Below are positions 1 through 11,151 of a stretch of 64,000 nucleotides of DNA, piece after piece. Source of the DNA: Membranipora membranacea (lineage: Eukaryota > Bryozoa > Gymnolaemata > Cheilostomatida > Membraniporidae); the NCBI GenBank assembly GCA_914767715.1, contig OU612068.1:12154001-12218000 (forward strand), written 5' to 3'. The notes under the pieces were generated by a model. The model had not been told where the DNA came from and ran no database searches. It saw only the letters and a list, made by a program, of their open reading frames with translations. A program made the translations under genes and the position numbers. Numbering within the stretch: position 1 is the stretch's first letter; the number at the start of each line of letters is the position of its first letter.

Positions 1-150
1 TTTTGCCTGAAATCCAGAGATTGATGTGTCTGAGATGACATTGTGTAATACACTAAAGGTGTTGTCCAAAATTGCTTTTACACACAGCATTCTTCACAAA
101 GACTGTTAGTAATATTAATATGTTGTCTATGTGAGCACAGCGTTGTGCTT

Positions 151-186
151 AGCCTGTTTAGAAAAGCAATTTTTTCAAGACAGGCT
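151..186. repeat. Short inverted-repeat element (AGCCTGT family), copy 1
   Basis: Begins AGCCTGT and ends CAAGACAGGCT. It matches the ends of the elements at 22612-22647, 31081-31147 and 42803-42852. Confidence 0.55.
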
Positions 187-472
187 GACTTGGCAAGATT
201 CAAAGCAATAATAGCTCAGTTGAGAATAAAAAAACATCATATCAGCATGTCAAGTTGGATCGAAAGGCCATCAGATGAAAAAAATGGGGAAGCATGAGAG
301 TGATACTATTAGTGACATTCCATGAACTCAAGACTAAAGCCATGATGGCTGCTTTTACCATCAACACCTTCGTGGGTGCCGTGCTTGTTTATTAGCCAGA
401 CAAAGATAAAGCATATTGGTCATCCTAGCTTTCAATCAGCAACGTAGTGTAGTAAGTATTGTATTAACTTAC

Positions 473-3409
473 TGCTTCATCAACGATAGCATCACTATCA
501 GGTGATCCCTCTCTGCCATGCTGTGATGCCGGGGTGTTAGCTGAGGTAGATAGACGGGAGTCATCATCCTGACTCTGTACAGCGTTAAGCTTTAATCTCT
601 GCATCATCGCTGCCCTCTCCTTACGTCGCCTCTCTATAATCGCTTCCTCATCCTCCTCCTCTGATGGCATGTCTATATCTAACCTGTAACAAAAACATAC
701 AAATATATAACTTTGGCATTTTGTGGAAATCATCCGTCCAGGATGATATTGTTTGCCAAATAAAATAATGTATATATTATGTGAATGATATATTGCAACA
801 TTCAACGCAGCAGCTAACTGATAATTCACAGAGAGTAAGAATCTTTATTTGTCTTGTGATGAGGCTTTCAGACTCTGGGAATGAAACAAGTCTCCAAGTT
901 CAATGCCTTTAGCACACCATAATAATTGTACACGATGATTGCTAAATATATTACAAACGCACACATATGTATATACTTACTCTTCATCGCTAGACTCTTT
1001 CTTCTTGTCTCTGGATTCTCTGGTACGTCTGTTGCGGTCAGTACTTGATCTCCTGTCACGACCTAATCGTCCTCTCGATCTACTCCTGCTCCGTCGTACA
1101 CGATCTCTGTTAAACCTGTCACGGTCATCTCTACGTAGTCTGTCATCATGTCTAAACCTTTCAAAAAATAGAGGAAGAAAAACCTAAAAGTTGGTTACAT
1201 CAGACATAAATAGACCATTATCAATTTTGTAGTTCTACCATGACTGCAGTTTAGGGATACAGTCGACTGTATGATCGATTATTGGTAGTGCAGTGGGAAT
1301 TACAAAACCAGATTTGTGGCGAGCAAAAACAGGGGGAATTATGTGATTTTTTGTAAATTCTTTGACATTTTGCAGATTATCTTTAGTAATTAATCTTCAT
1401 GAGTTGAATTTATTAACTGTTGCACATCTCTCACCTATCAGCATGTCGGTCACCACGAGGGTCTGCGTAACGATTACTTCTATCCTCCAATCTCCTACGA
1501 TCTCGCTCACCTCCTTGATTTCTATCTCTATCAATGTCTCTAGTCACACGCTCTCTCTCTTGTTCCCTCTCTCGATCCCTTCTGTCCCTACCCGGCCTTC
1601 GCTCGACACTTGGACGCTTTCTCTCAACACTCGGGCGTTTTCTCTCATCGCTACGTTGCCTAGACCGATTTCTATCTGGACTGTCTCGCCTTGATTTAGG
1701 TTTTTCTTCACTTCTCTGCCTACTTCTACTGCTGACTTTGTCTTTCGAAGACACCTTTTCAGGCGACCTTCTACGCTCTGCTGACCGCCTACTCGGACTC
1801 CTTTTCCTGTCCTTTTTAGAAGGAGAACGATTCTCTGAGGAAAGTTTAGGAGATCTGCTCGATTTGGATTTGCCAGGGCTTCTAGATCGGGATTTACCGG
1901 TCCTCCCCCTTTTGCTTTCATGGCCGTTGGTTATTGCATCAGAAGATTCTGATTTTTTATTTTCCCTGACTTTATCCTTAAGACGCCTTCTGGCTTCGAT
2001 GAGACGCTGAACATTTTCTTCAGTATCAGCCTCTGCGTCAGAGTTATTAGAATCATCGATAAGATGGTTATTAGTGAGCTGGTGTTTCAGCATTGCCTGG
2101 ATACCTTTTAAGTCATCTAAGTCATTTTCTTCCAGACGTATTCTCTTTTCCTCAGGATCCTCTGAGTCCTCATCATCTTCAGCAGCTTTAGAAGATGAGA
2201 TCTTGTGCTTCACAGAGTCCTTTTTGTGATGAATATCTTCAGATTTACCTTTTGATTTGGCAGGCGATGACTGGGTTTGGTCTCTTCGTGGCTTATCACT
2301 ATGCCTTTCACTGACAGAGTCATCCCTGTCACTGTGTTTGTCTTTTGAGCGCTTCTTTGATTTAGATTTTTCAGATTTATGCTTATGCTTTTTATGTTTA
2401 GACTTCTTCTTGTGCTTATGGGATTTTTCGACTTCACTTCCTGAGTCAGATATACTAAAACAAAAAAGAATTATATATTTGATTGTGGAAAGTAAATAAC
2501 AAAGTTTAATCACGGTTCAGCTGCCATAAAGCTACATATCCCTCTAGGGACTTAGGAATTTACCAAATTCAATATGATTAACATGATGCTAGCAATTATA
2601 TCTAGGCACTCTCAACAATAACAATATAATACAAATAACAAATAACAAATATCGAAAGAACAATTTTTGTAAGTAACCAAAATAAACGAGCTTTAAATAC
2701 GGTACAGTATGGCATGCACAGTGTTAAATTGTGATGAAAAATAGTTTGGGCATATTGATTTAAATGTCTAGAAGAGATGTTTCTTCGGACTGCTCCCCCA
2801 TGTTGAGTGATAGAATCCTCAGTATTTTAACACTGACTTTACGGAGCTCTAAAGCATCATTGCTACCGTTATATATTATCTTATATTATTATATTATTTT
2901 ATAAAATTTAAGAGGTGGGAGGGGGGCATAAAAAAGGGTCAATAAATAAATGATTGGGAAACTTTAGGTGTAATGCTACATGCTTTTACATTTGCACCTT
3001 CTACAACAATAACACAATAATGTTCATTCAATTCCAAGATAAGACATACAATCCAACACTCCTATGAAAGTGAAATACCTAAGCAAATGAAATGCTCTAT
3101 GCTACAAACAAGTAACAACAAGTACACCATTTTTTACCTTCTTAATCTTACTACTTCTTTCCTTTGGCAGTTTATTTTGATGTCAGTTTGAGTTGAATTT
3201 CACCATACAAGAACATAGCAATAAATCTCCACTTACCTCACAATCTCTGGTTTTTCATGACTTGATTTAGAAGAATGATCTTCTTTCTGGCCATTCTTTT
3301 GAGCGGTGCTCTTTATAGTCTTGGACTGGGTAGTTTCCTCGTCTTCTTCATTTGCAACTCCTGAATCCGATTCAGACAAATCAATAACAACTCGTTCTGC
3401 TGCAGTCAT
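473..3409 (-). CDS. PRPF4B: PRPF4B (PRP4 pre-mRNA processing kinase), N-terminal half, 3' part off window
   Basis: Four exons are visible on the minus strand: 3237-3409, 1435-2454, 981-1157 and 473-683. They have good donors and acceptors and matching phases, giving about 527 residues. The start ATG is at 3407-3409. The protein opens with an acidic segment, then a Lys/His-rich stretch, a conserved-looking helix ending in LKHQL, and a long Arg/Ser-rich region with many RSRS and SPSK motifs. It ends here in an acidic block (EEEDEEAIIERRRKE) followed by a Ser/Pro-rich segment. This order matches the N-terminus of PRP4 kinase, a nuclear dual-specificity kinase that associates with the spliceosome. 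The last visible exon ends in phase 0 at a donor, so the catalytic domain must lie to the left of the window. The RS region alone would not separate it from other RS proteins; the acidic block is the decisive match. Confidence 0.88.
722..757. repeat. Small stem-loop repeat, copy 1 (family with 19391-19424)
   Basis: GTGGAAATCATCCGTCCAGG with GATGATATTGTTTGCCA. It shares about 36 of 40 bases with the copy in the MBD/F-box gene intron. The ends pair as TGGAAA/TTTGCCA, imperfectly in this copy. Confidence 0.55.
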
Positions 3410-3903
3410 TTCGCCAAATACTGCCTTCCTATGAACCCTTAGTAGTCTGGCCAGCAATATAGAAGTGTCTTTTAAAGATACTTGTTTTGTAGCTAAAGCA
3501 AATCCTTTACTGAAATTGGCTTTACCCTGTGACTTTATAATTTCCTTTTATTGTTTTTACAAACGTTTTGTAAATACTGTAGATGGCGCATTATTAGTTG
3601 GCAATGACAACCCAATAACATATGGAGGGTAAAATGAAGCTACTCTTCAGAGTGGGCCAATGAAAATTGACAAGTTTGACCTTCACTTAATTGGAAGCAT
3701 AACGCGCGAAATGTTGAGTTGGAGTGGCATGCGAAAATATAATATAATAAAGTTGTGAAATATCAATACAATAGTCTGCCTGCCTGAAACTAGTGTATAT
3801 AAAGACAACGCAGACTTCAAGACAAGTAACTAAAGTTCATGTTAAAACAAATTTAAGGCCTGTTTTGTGATTATTAACTAATTTCTATGGCGCTCAACTA
3901 GTA
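3410..3903. promoter_or_regulatory. Shared divergent promoter region of PRPF4B and ESCO
   Basis: PRPF4B begins at 3409 on the minus strand and the ESCO gene runs to the right on the plus strand. The segment between them holds no supported coding exon. A possible noncoding first exon of ESCO ends at 3903 before a strong donor (GTAAGT), after a very short ATG reading frame at about 3886 that stops after four codons. No TATA box or initiator could be assigned with confidence. The role is inferred from gene order. Confidence 0.45.
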
Positions 3904-3929
3904 GTAAGTTGTCCCTGATGATCATGGAT

Positions 3930-4043
3930 GGGCCGCTGGGACTTACATGTCAATGTCCACTATCAACCACCCAAAAAACACAGGTGTTTTTTAGGTGGTT
4001 GATAGTGGACATTGGCAAAGTAATGACAAAGTCCCAGGGGCCC
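3930..4043. repeat. Hairpin element in probable ESCO first intron
   Basis: Long imperfect inverted repeat. The left arm contains GGGACTT and TGTCCACTATCAACCACC; the right arm contains GGTGGTTGATAGTGGACA and AAGTCCC. The outer ends GGGCC and GGGGCCC also pair. The loop is only a few bases. It looks like a small foldback or MITE-type insertion. Confidence 0.75.
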
Positions 4044-4600
4044 ATGCTGATGATGATGATTGTTGTTTGATGATCATCATCATGTAAAATTGTGAGTAAC
4101 TAGGAGCTCTCCCTGATATCAGATCTGAGATATACTAACTAACATACATCATAACAAATACAATAATCCTGTACTTGTATAGTTAATTATAAACTTTTAG
4201 AAAACCTCAATAAATAAATATATATATATGTACGTCAGTAATATATAATATTATTATTATAATTATTATTATATAAATTACGTATGTATTATGTATATAA
4301 TATATTATATGGACTCCCTATACATATGGCATACATGGGGCATAATTGTGTGGTGGCAATGGTGTCGTTATATCACACACAGTTCAGTTTCCATGCGCAA
4401 CAATATATTATATTCTAAAAACTGTATTGAACTGATGAATGTATCCGAATATGTGTGTTACATGTAACATATACAACAATGTTGTAAAGCTAGCCTGGGA
4501 TACCCTCTGAAACAAATTCATAAACCATGATGTGACTGTCCTTTAATTGTTGCAGACCCTGCCCATAGAAAGTATACTGGTGAGGACTCATTCATCCAAC

Positions 4601-7600
4601 ATGTTGCCAATAGATCAATCTCCAACAAAGGAGAAGGCTGTGAAAGACCTTCGAGTTGCAGAATGGGTACGCGACTCAGCAAGCAGTATTAAAGCTTTTG
4701 ACAAAGTAAAGACAATCATCCAGAAAAGTCCTGCTCCCAAACGAAAAATGTCATTTAACACTGAAAACATTCCAACTTTGACCTCGGCTGCTAAGAGGCA
4801 GAAAATGGAGAAGACAGCTACAAAACCTGTGAGGAAAACATCAAAACCCATGTCACCAAGGAAGTTCTATGTGCCTAATGGTGATGAACAGTATAAGGTG
4901 AGTGTCGCGATTAATTAACATGCCTATAGCGAACTGATGTGATGTCAAACTCTGTGTGTGGTGTTCAGGAGTAGGAACTTTTACGCATAGTTTTGATGGT
5001 TTGCTCTGGATTTTAGACAAAAGAAACACCCAAACCAATGCATTATTACAGCACATCAGCAAACTCAGTGTGTTGTGAGTCTTTAGGAGTAAAAACATTA
5101 TATCGCTGATATTTTGTCCTGCATCTTACACACAAAGGAGCGCCCACAATCAGCCCATACCTTTTTCTACACTTGCTTATACATAATCATCATTTTATCA
5201 TCATCATGTCTTATTCTGATACAGGGGATCCCTATACCATCTACACCTGAGTCTAAGGTGAGCTGCACATCTAGCTCGTTGTGTTTCTCACCTGGTAAAC
5301 TGGAGGGTATCCTGATAAGGAGAAAATCTACAGCATCACCTGCTCTTATATCTAATGAGACAGAGTCACCTCAATCTACACCTACTAAGAAGAAACCAGC
5401 TCCTCAAAAGTTTCACTTATTATCATGTGGATTAGACTCACCAGGTATAAGTGACTTTACAACTGTGCTTTTATCCAAAGATCTCTATCTAATGGCAAGT
5501 AGGAAGAAAAAGTGATTACTCGTACCTGAAAAAAGTACAAGATATCCCACACGAGCTGCCTGTAGCTGGCAACGTGCTTTACATTATTTTTTTATCCAGA
5601 AGTAAATACTGTCAAATACTGTACAACATATTGTCATCTAATGGACACAAAGAAGAAAAAGGGTTCCCTGTAAGTGAAAGCAATGTATTTGATGTTGGAG
5701 TTTCATGTGTTTGTAGAAAGTGAAAGCACTGGTACGTTAAAATCATCCGAGAAGAAGTTCAGTAAGCTTGGTCACAGGGTGACCTCCAAGACACCTCTAC
5801 AGCTATACCATGAGTCTATCAAACATAGTACTAAGAAAATGAATTCATGTGAGTATCTTTTCAACATGGTATTCATATGGAGCCAGCCCAATCCAAAGAG
5901 TGTTGTATCAAGAAGTCTGCTGCATCAAAATGTATCTGACAATCTCACAGCTCACATAGTATAAACTTATAATTACTAGGAAATAAACAGGAAGCTTAGC
6001 AAATACTGTTTAGTTTTATCCTCGTAAAGTGCATACATGAGAAATTATCTTTTGTTTTGCTCGTGTAGTGGTGTAACTTTCTATCGGGAATAGATACTGC
6101 GGCCAGTTTATGAGATTTATTACTGGCTCGGTTCACATTCAGCTCTTGAGAAATTATTATGTTTTGTTGAATTTTCCTATTTTTATTCCTGTTTCTGATT
6201 TATCACTATTTTTAACTTCTAGCTGGTAGAAGATCCACCAGTAAAACACCCACTAACCCTAAAATGACAGATATACCCAAAGTAGAAGATTGCACAGAGG
6301 CTCCTCCTAACGATGAAGCACATGACGAGACAGTCGCCACCGAAACAACCACCGATACTCAACCCTCTCTGAACCAGAGTACTGTTACTACGGTCTCTAC
6401 TGTCAAATCTGAATCTAGAATGAAAACGTCAGATGATATAGACAAATCTAACAATACACTTGTTGAGAGGTAATGTATATCCTGTTGTTATTGTGTTTTT
6501 ACGTACGCTTTAGCTGTTTGATTGAAAAAAAAAAGTCTACCACTTTCAGCAGTGTGAAGAACAAGCTATGGCGTCTTGTCTTGTGGATCTTTTGCAATGT
6601 AAATGGAAAATACGTATGTATGAAATTGTTGGTGGGGATATTCACTGGCATCAGTCAGACTTGATGAATTTGTGTTCATAAGTGTGCCAGTTTATTTATC
6701 CAATGATATCTGAATTGTTTTCATGCAAAAATATGCCATCAATAATACATTAATTCATATATTCAATTTTTTGTTTTAGCCCTAATTTGGTACAGAAGAA
6801 GTTATTACCGCTCTTCAAAAGGTCTTCTACCTCAAATACTCAGGCTAGGGAAAAGGACCAGATGGTTATTGTGAGCAAAATACCAACATATAATCTGGTG
6901 GAAAATGATTTCTGTGTTGCTTTGTTATACGTTATTTCGGCACCTTTGCTCTACAATACACACTGACTAAATTTAAATTTAAAAAAATAAATTCTGACTG
7001 GTTTTATTCCATCTTCCCCTAGCGTTGCAATTTTTGTCTGCTAAACATCAGCATGTAGTTGTAGCTCGATCTCATCCAGAGCCATGATTGGCCGCCCCAC
7101 CATGCTAATTATACATGATATTATGATGATGCCATATTCCATGATTTTTTTGGCCAGCAGTCAGTAAACTTACTCTATTCCACTTTGGTTACAGGATGCC
7201 GGCCAGAAAGGATTTGATGAGGCACATCAGTGTGTTGTATGTAGAATGATTTATACTAGAGGTGACCCTAATGATGAGACCCTACATAAACAGTTCCACT
7301 CTCAGCTAACACAAGCTCTCAAATTCACTGTGAGTTTGATATAAACATCAACAGATAAATAGTTATTTATACATACTTCTATATTTATGGATATAAATAA
7401 TTATGAATTTCATGCTCAATTATTATCTTTTGCTCTCTCCCCCTAAAAATGCATAGTGTCACGTATTAAAATCATGTTTCTGCATCTCAACTTTATATTG
7501 CGTAGCGCTGGCTTAATTTCCCATCACTGCTCCAGTAAAGACAGTTAGGGCACTCATCTATGTTATATTTTAAACATAAGTAATTGCCCTTACAAAATAT

Positions 7601-9013
7601 GGAATTGATGCCCTTGAAGATTGAATGGACAATTCTGAGATGTTTTTGTAACGATCCATAACTTGATTACATTGTAGGGATGGAAGAAAGAGAATATAGC
7701 TGCAAAAGGAGCAGATCACAGGATAATGTATATCGACTCTAATGATGCTCCGCACTGCAAAAAGAAGGTATGATGGGGATACTTTCACGTAATCATTACA
7801 AAGGATTTTTTACATTGGGAGTCAAAATCATAGACTTAATTGTAAGTAACTAAACGTACCAAAGTACCAAACATAAAGTTACGTCACAAATATAGATGAG
7901 TGATGCACATATTCAGAACTCTCAATACATAGTTTCTTTTTCAACATTTCGTCTTAAAAATTATTTCCAGGTTCAAGCTCTGAAAGTAATCCTGGATCAG
8001 GAACTAGGGTTTGTTCAAGAAGATGAAATACTGAAACCTAATAGAAGGGTAAGTGTCCAAGTAACAAAAATCTACAACTCCGTTGTTTTCCTTTTGACAC
8101 ATTTGTGTTATACATGGTGCATTAAATGGTATAGGACCAGTAGTCCAACCATAACTAGGCAGTTCTGGTATTATATTACAAGTATCATTTCATGTTTTTT
8201 TTTATATTTTGATGTAAACTCAATACCAGAGTAGTCAGTGTGTACTAGATCATGTATTATCCAATTGCCTGCATACCAGTTGCTCCCGATCCACTGGTCA
8301 CGCCGCAGTGACCGGTTCCGGTTGACCAGTGGATCGGGAGCAACAAGCTTGTGCTGATAGACAATGCACATGAGCGCTTGATGTTCATATTTTAGGTGTA
8401 TATCTATATCGGTGAGACAGAGAAGCAGATTAAGGGTGTGTGTATAGCTGAGTCAATCTCCCGAGCTAATCGACTAGACGGGGATAAGGCCAGTGTACAG
8501 GCTATCAGAGCCAGTGTCGGAGTTAACCGCCTGTGGGTGTACGCGAAATATCGCAGGTCTGGGGTTGCTACTAAGTTGCTGGATGCTGTCAGGTTAGTAT
8601 AATAAAATGTAGACTCTAAGCTGACGTAAAGCTGTTGATTCATTAACAGACTGGACATCAAAATAAACTGTAAGTTAATAACCAGGGTTTAAACGTTCAA
8701 TACAGTAAACTATAGATGAAGTTCAGAAATTTTCTTGACTGTTCCATCGGGTGCGGGAGCGTTTTCATAAACTCCTTTTTAAATCCTGAAGAATGCGTTA
8801 CTATCTTTTGTTTTTGTGCCATTACTTTTTGTTGCAACCAACGAACAATATATAATGTCATTTCATTCATATGCATTTGTTTGCAGATCAACGTTTGGAA
8901 TGGGAATGTGTATACCACGCAGTGACATGGCATTCTCTGACCCTACCTTCCATGGAAAGATGTTTGCCGCTAGATATACAGGCACCAAACAATTCCTGGT
9001 GTACAAACCGTGA
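4601..9013 (+). CDS. ESCO: ESCO-type cohesin N-acetyltransferase (Eco1 family)
   Basis: Ten exons are supported: 4556-4897, 5225-5444, 5717-5848, 6223-6469, 6780-6870, 7195-7329, 7678-7767, 7971-8048, 8396-8592 and 8887-9013. All phases agree. Translation from the ATG at 4601 gives 537 residues; in-frame codons back to 4556 could also be coding if an earlier coding exon exists. The N-terminal half is disordered, basic and Ser/Thr-Pro rich. The exon at 6780 carries QKKLLPLF, a PIP-box-like motif. The exon at 7195 is the C2H2 finger (CVVC followed by H-x3-H) typical of Eco1/ESCO. Next come the GCN5-like acetyltransferase exons, with RLWV, the acetyl-CoA loop RRSGVA, and the family terminus SDMAFSDPT ... 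FLVY. Eco1/ESCO enzymes acetylate the cohesin subunit SMC3 in S phase to establish sister-chromatid cohesion. ESCO1 and ESCO2 cannot be separated here. Confidence 0.95.
8265..8344. repeat. Intronic hairpin element, 22-bp perfect arms (family with 16981-17064)
   Basis: Arms at 8279-8300 and 8323-8344 are exact reverse complements over 22 bp (GTTGCTCCCGATCCACTGG and onward), with a 22-base loop. The left side, from TTGCCTGCAT through CACTGGTCACGCCGC, resembles the element at 16981-17064. It lies in the intron before ESCO exon 8396-8592. Confidence 0.85.
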
Positions 9014-11083
9014 ATAATCATGTTCTAGATTTTATGAAAGGACTTACATGTAGTCATGTAGACTCTGCAAAACTCATAATTACTCACAACTAGATAAGTT
9101 TAAATACCAAATGTAATATAATATATAATATAGAACCTATAATTTCTTCATAGCATTAACAATTCAAGGGATTTCTATACGATGTATATAAGATATACAT
9201 GCTTTTTTACAGTTACAATCAGTTTATATGTATAGTTTTTACTGCCAAAATAATATTTGTACCAAAATATTCGCATATAGATTTATGATGATGGGGGTTG
9301 TTGTTCTCTGTAAATGTGGAATGTCTTTTAAAACTTCATGTGGATAGATCAAGGGGCAGCCTGGGAAACATGTCTAGGGGATAACTTGCTACTACCCTCA
9401 ACGCCTATGGCCTTCCGCAACTGAATTTGGCAGGACTAAGACTATAATACATGTGATCATCCAATTACATCTGGTAGCAGTGTGAATGATTGAGTTTATT
9501 GAAGCAAAATTTGGCATAAGTGAAGCAGTTGAATCAAGAAGTAACAGTTACTCATTGTTTTAATAGATGATCAGAGAGGAACCTTGAAACACTATACACC
9601 CAAGATGTAGTCATTGTTGTCTTCTCCTGCATATTAAAATAAACATTTTACGCTTGAATCACTGTTATTTCAATGAATAAAACAAACATCTGTTTTGGAA
9701 TGAGTTAAATCATTGTACCACTGCAATCATGTTATTGAGCAGTGGCCCATAGTCAGGTCTGAAAACAAATGGTCCATATACCATGACACAGCTGTTTCCG
9801 TTGAGACGCATAGCCAAAATGCATTGTATAGTTGATATGAAATTTAGCACGGGGAGCTGAAAGAAACATGTGTTCGGGGCATTTCACACCATTTATCATT
9901 CCGCAATCTTACACTTTGAGGTTAAAGGTGAATATGAGAGTCTATAGACTGACATCTTTATTCTTGGTAATAATGTGTGATTCCTTCTGTTCAACTTCCC
10001 TATTTGCATGTCAATTGGAACTACTCTTGCATTTTGGAGAAGAAGTGGATTCTGTTGTATTCTTACATATATATATATATGGGTCACAATATGCATCCAA
10101 TCATATCACTTGCTTTGATTGTGCACTTCCTTCAGCCATGACAGTTGGCTGTGTAGCTGGTGCAGTGCTAGATTTTTTGACATATTGTCCAATTTGGTGA
10201 GTATTGTTGGAGTAGGTATTGTAAAGTAATATCCACACATGTTGGCTGATGGGACTTCGTTGAACTCTTCGATACGTCTGGGGAAGCCGCATCGAATGGT
10301 AACTCGCGTTGAATTCACACATTGTTACCTTCAAAAACCAGACAAGCTTATGCACTGAGTGATTGAGAACACCAGGCAGCACTGTTTCTCACTGCATTAT
10401 TCACTGCATATGATGGACAGCCAAAGATATTTTTGCTCGTTTGATTTGATTCATCCTCACCTCCTGAGTGGAATCGCTAAACCGTATTTTCTGCTACCGC
10501 CCTTCAATTCTGTCAGTCAACGTTCAAAACGTTCAGCATCTTATACTCCGTAATAGTGAGACTGAGAAATGTTTTTACTGTGATATCTACTGGAAAACAT
10601 AATAATAACGCCTCTCTAATCGCTGTGTGAAACCGGCTTACTTTTGGCTTTGCCTAACTGAACGTCACCAGTGACCATAATCATCAATTTGATCTACCGC
10701 ACCGGTGACCTTGATATATCTGAAGCAAAGCCTGATCTTCGTCTCTTAATGTATCAAATTTTGTGCGCAAACAAGTTAATCTGATGTTGTAAGTTATAGA
10801 TGGGTATTTTTCCACCGATGAGTTGTCAGAAGTTAAAATTTCTTTACTCCACAACTGCCCAATTCAGCCTTCTACTGCGACCATGTACCATGAGTTTATC
10901 AGGCGTGTTCAGCTACACTTATTATTTGCTTGAGTGCACTTTCTGTGGTGTAGCCCTCTGGGTGAAAATGCATTGATCAACAGGAGGTGTTACTAACGCT
11001 TTCACAGATAAGATAATTTTGACCTTGAATGTCTAGCCCACCAGTATATCCTTGTAGTCTATCTTTGTTAATTTCTTTTATAG
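9014..11083. other. ESCO 3'UTR, intergenic spacer and upstream region of the MBD/F-box gene
   Basis: About 2 kb without a convincing coding exon. The first 600 bp are probably ESCO 3'UTR. Reading frames at about 9868-10553 lack splice signals and family resemblance and are considered chance. The MBD/F-box gene's first recognised exon follows an acceptor at 11083, so its promoter and any 5' noncoding exon probably lie here. Confidence 0.5.
9638..9643 (+). terminator. Candidate ESCO polyadenylation signal
   Basis: AATAAA lies 625 bp downstream of the ESCO stop codon, with a second AATAAA at about 9677. This is a motif-only assignment. Confidence 0.4.
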
Positions 11084-11151
11084 AAGATATCCACAAGTTA
11101 AATGTTAACAGCATTGGCTTAATAAGCAAACCAGCACATCAGCTCTTTGCA

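Noticed and set aside
1362-2010. Plus-strand frames opposite the PRPF4B RS region
   Set aside because: Codon bias of Arg/Ser-rich sequence leaves the opposite strand open. The minus-strand exon has correct splice sites and family match.
9868-10553. Several short frames on both strands between ESCO and the MBD/F-box gene
   Set aside because: No splice signals, no conserved-looking motifs, overlapping frames of similar length on both strands.
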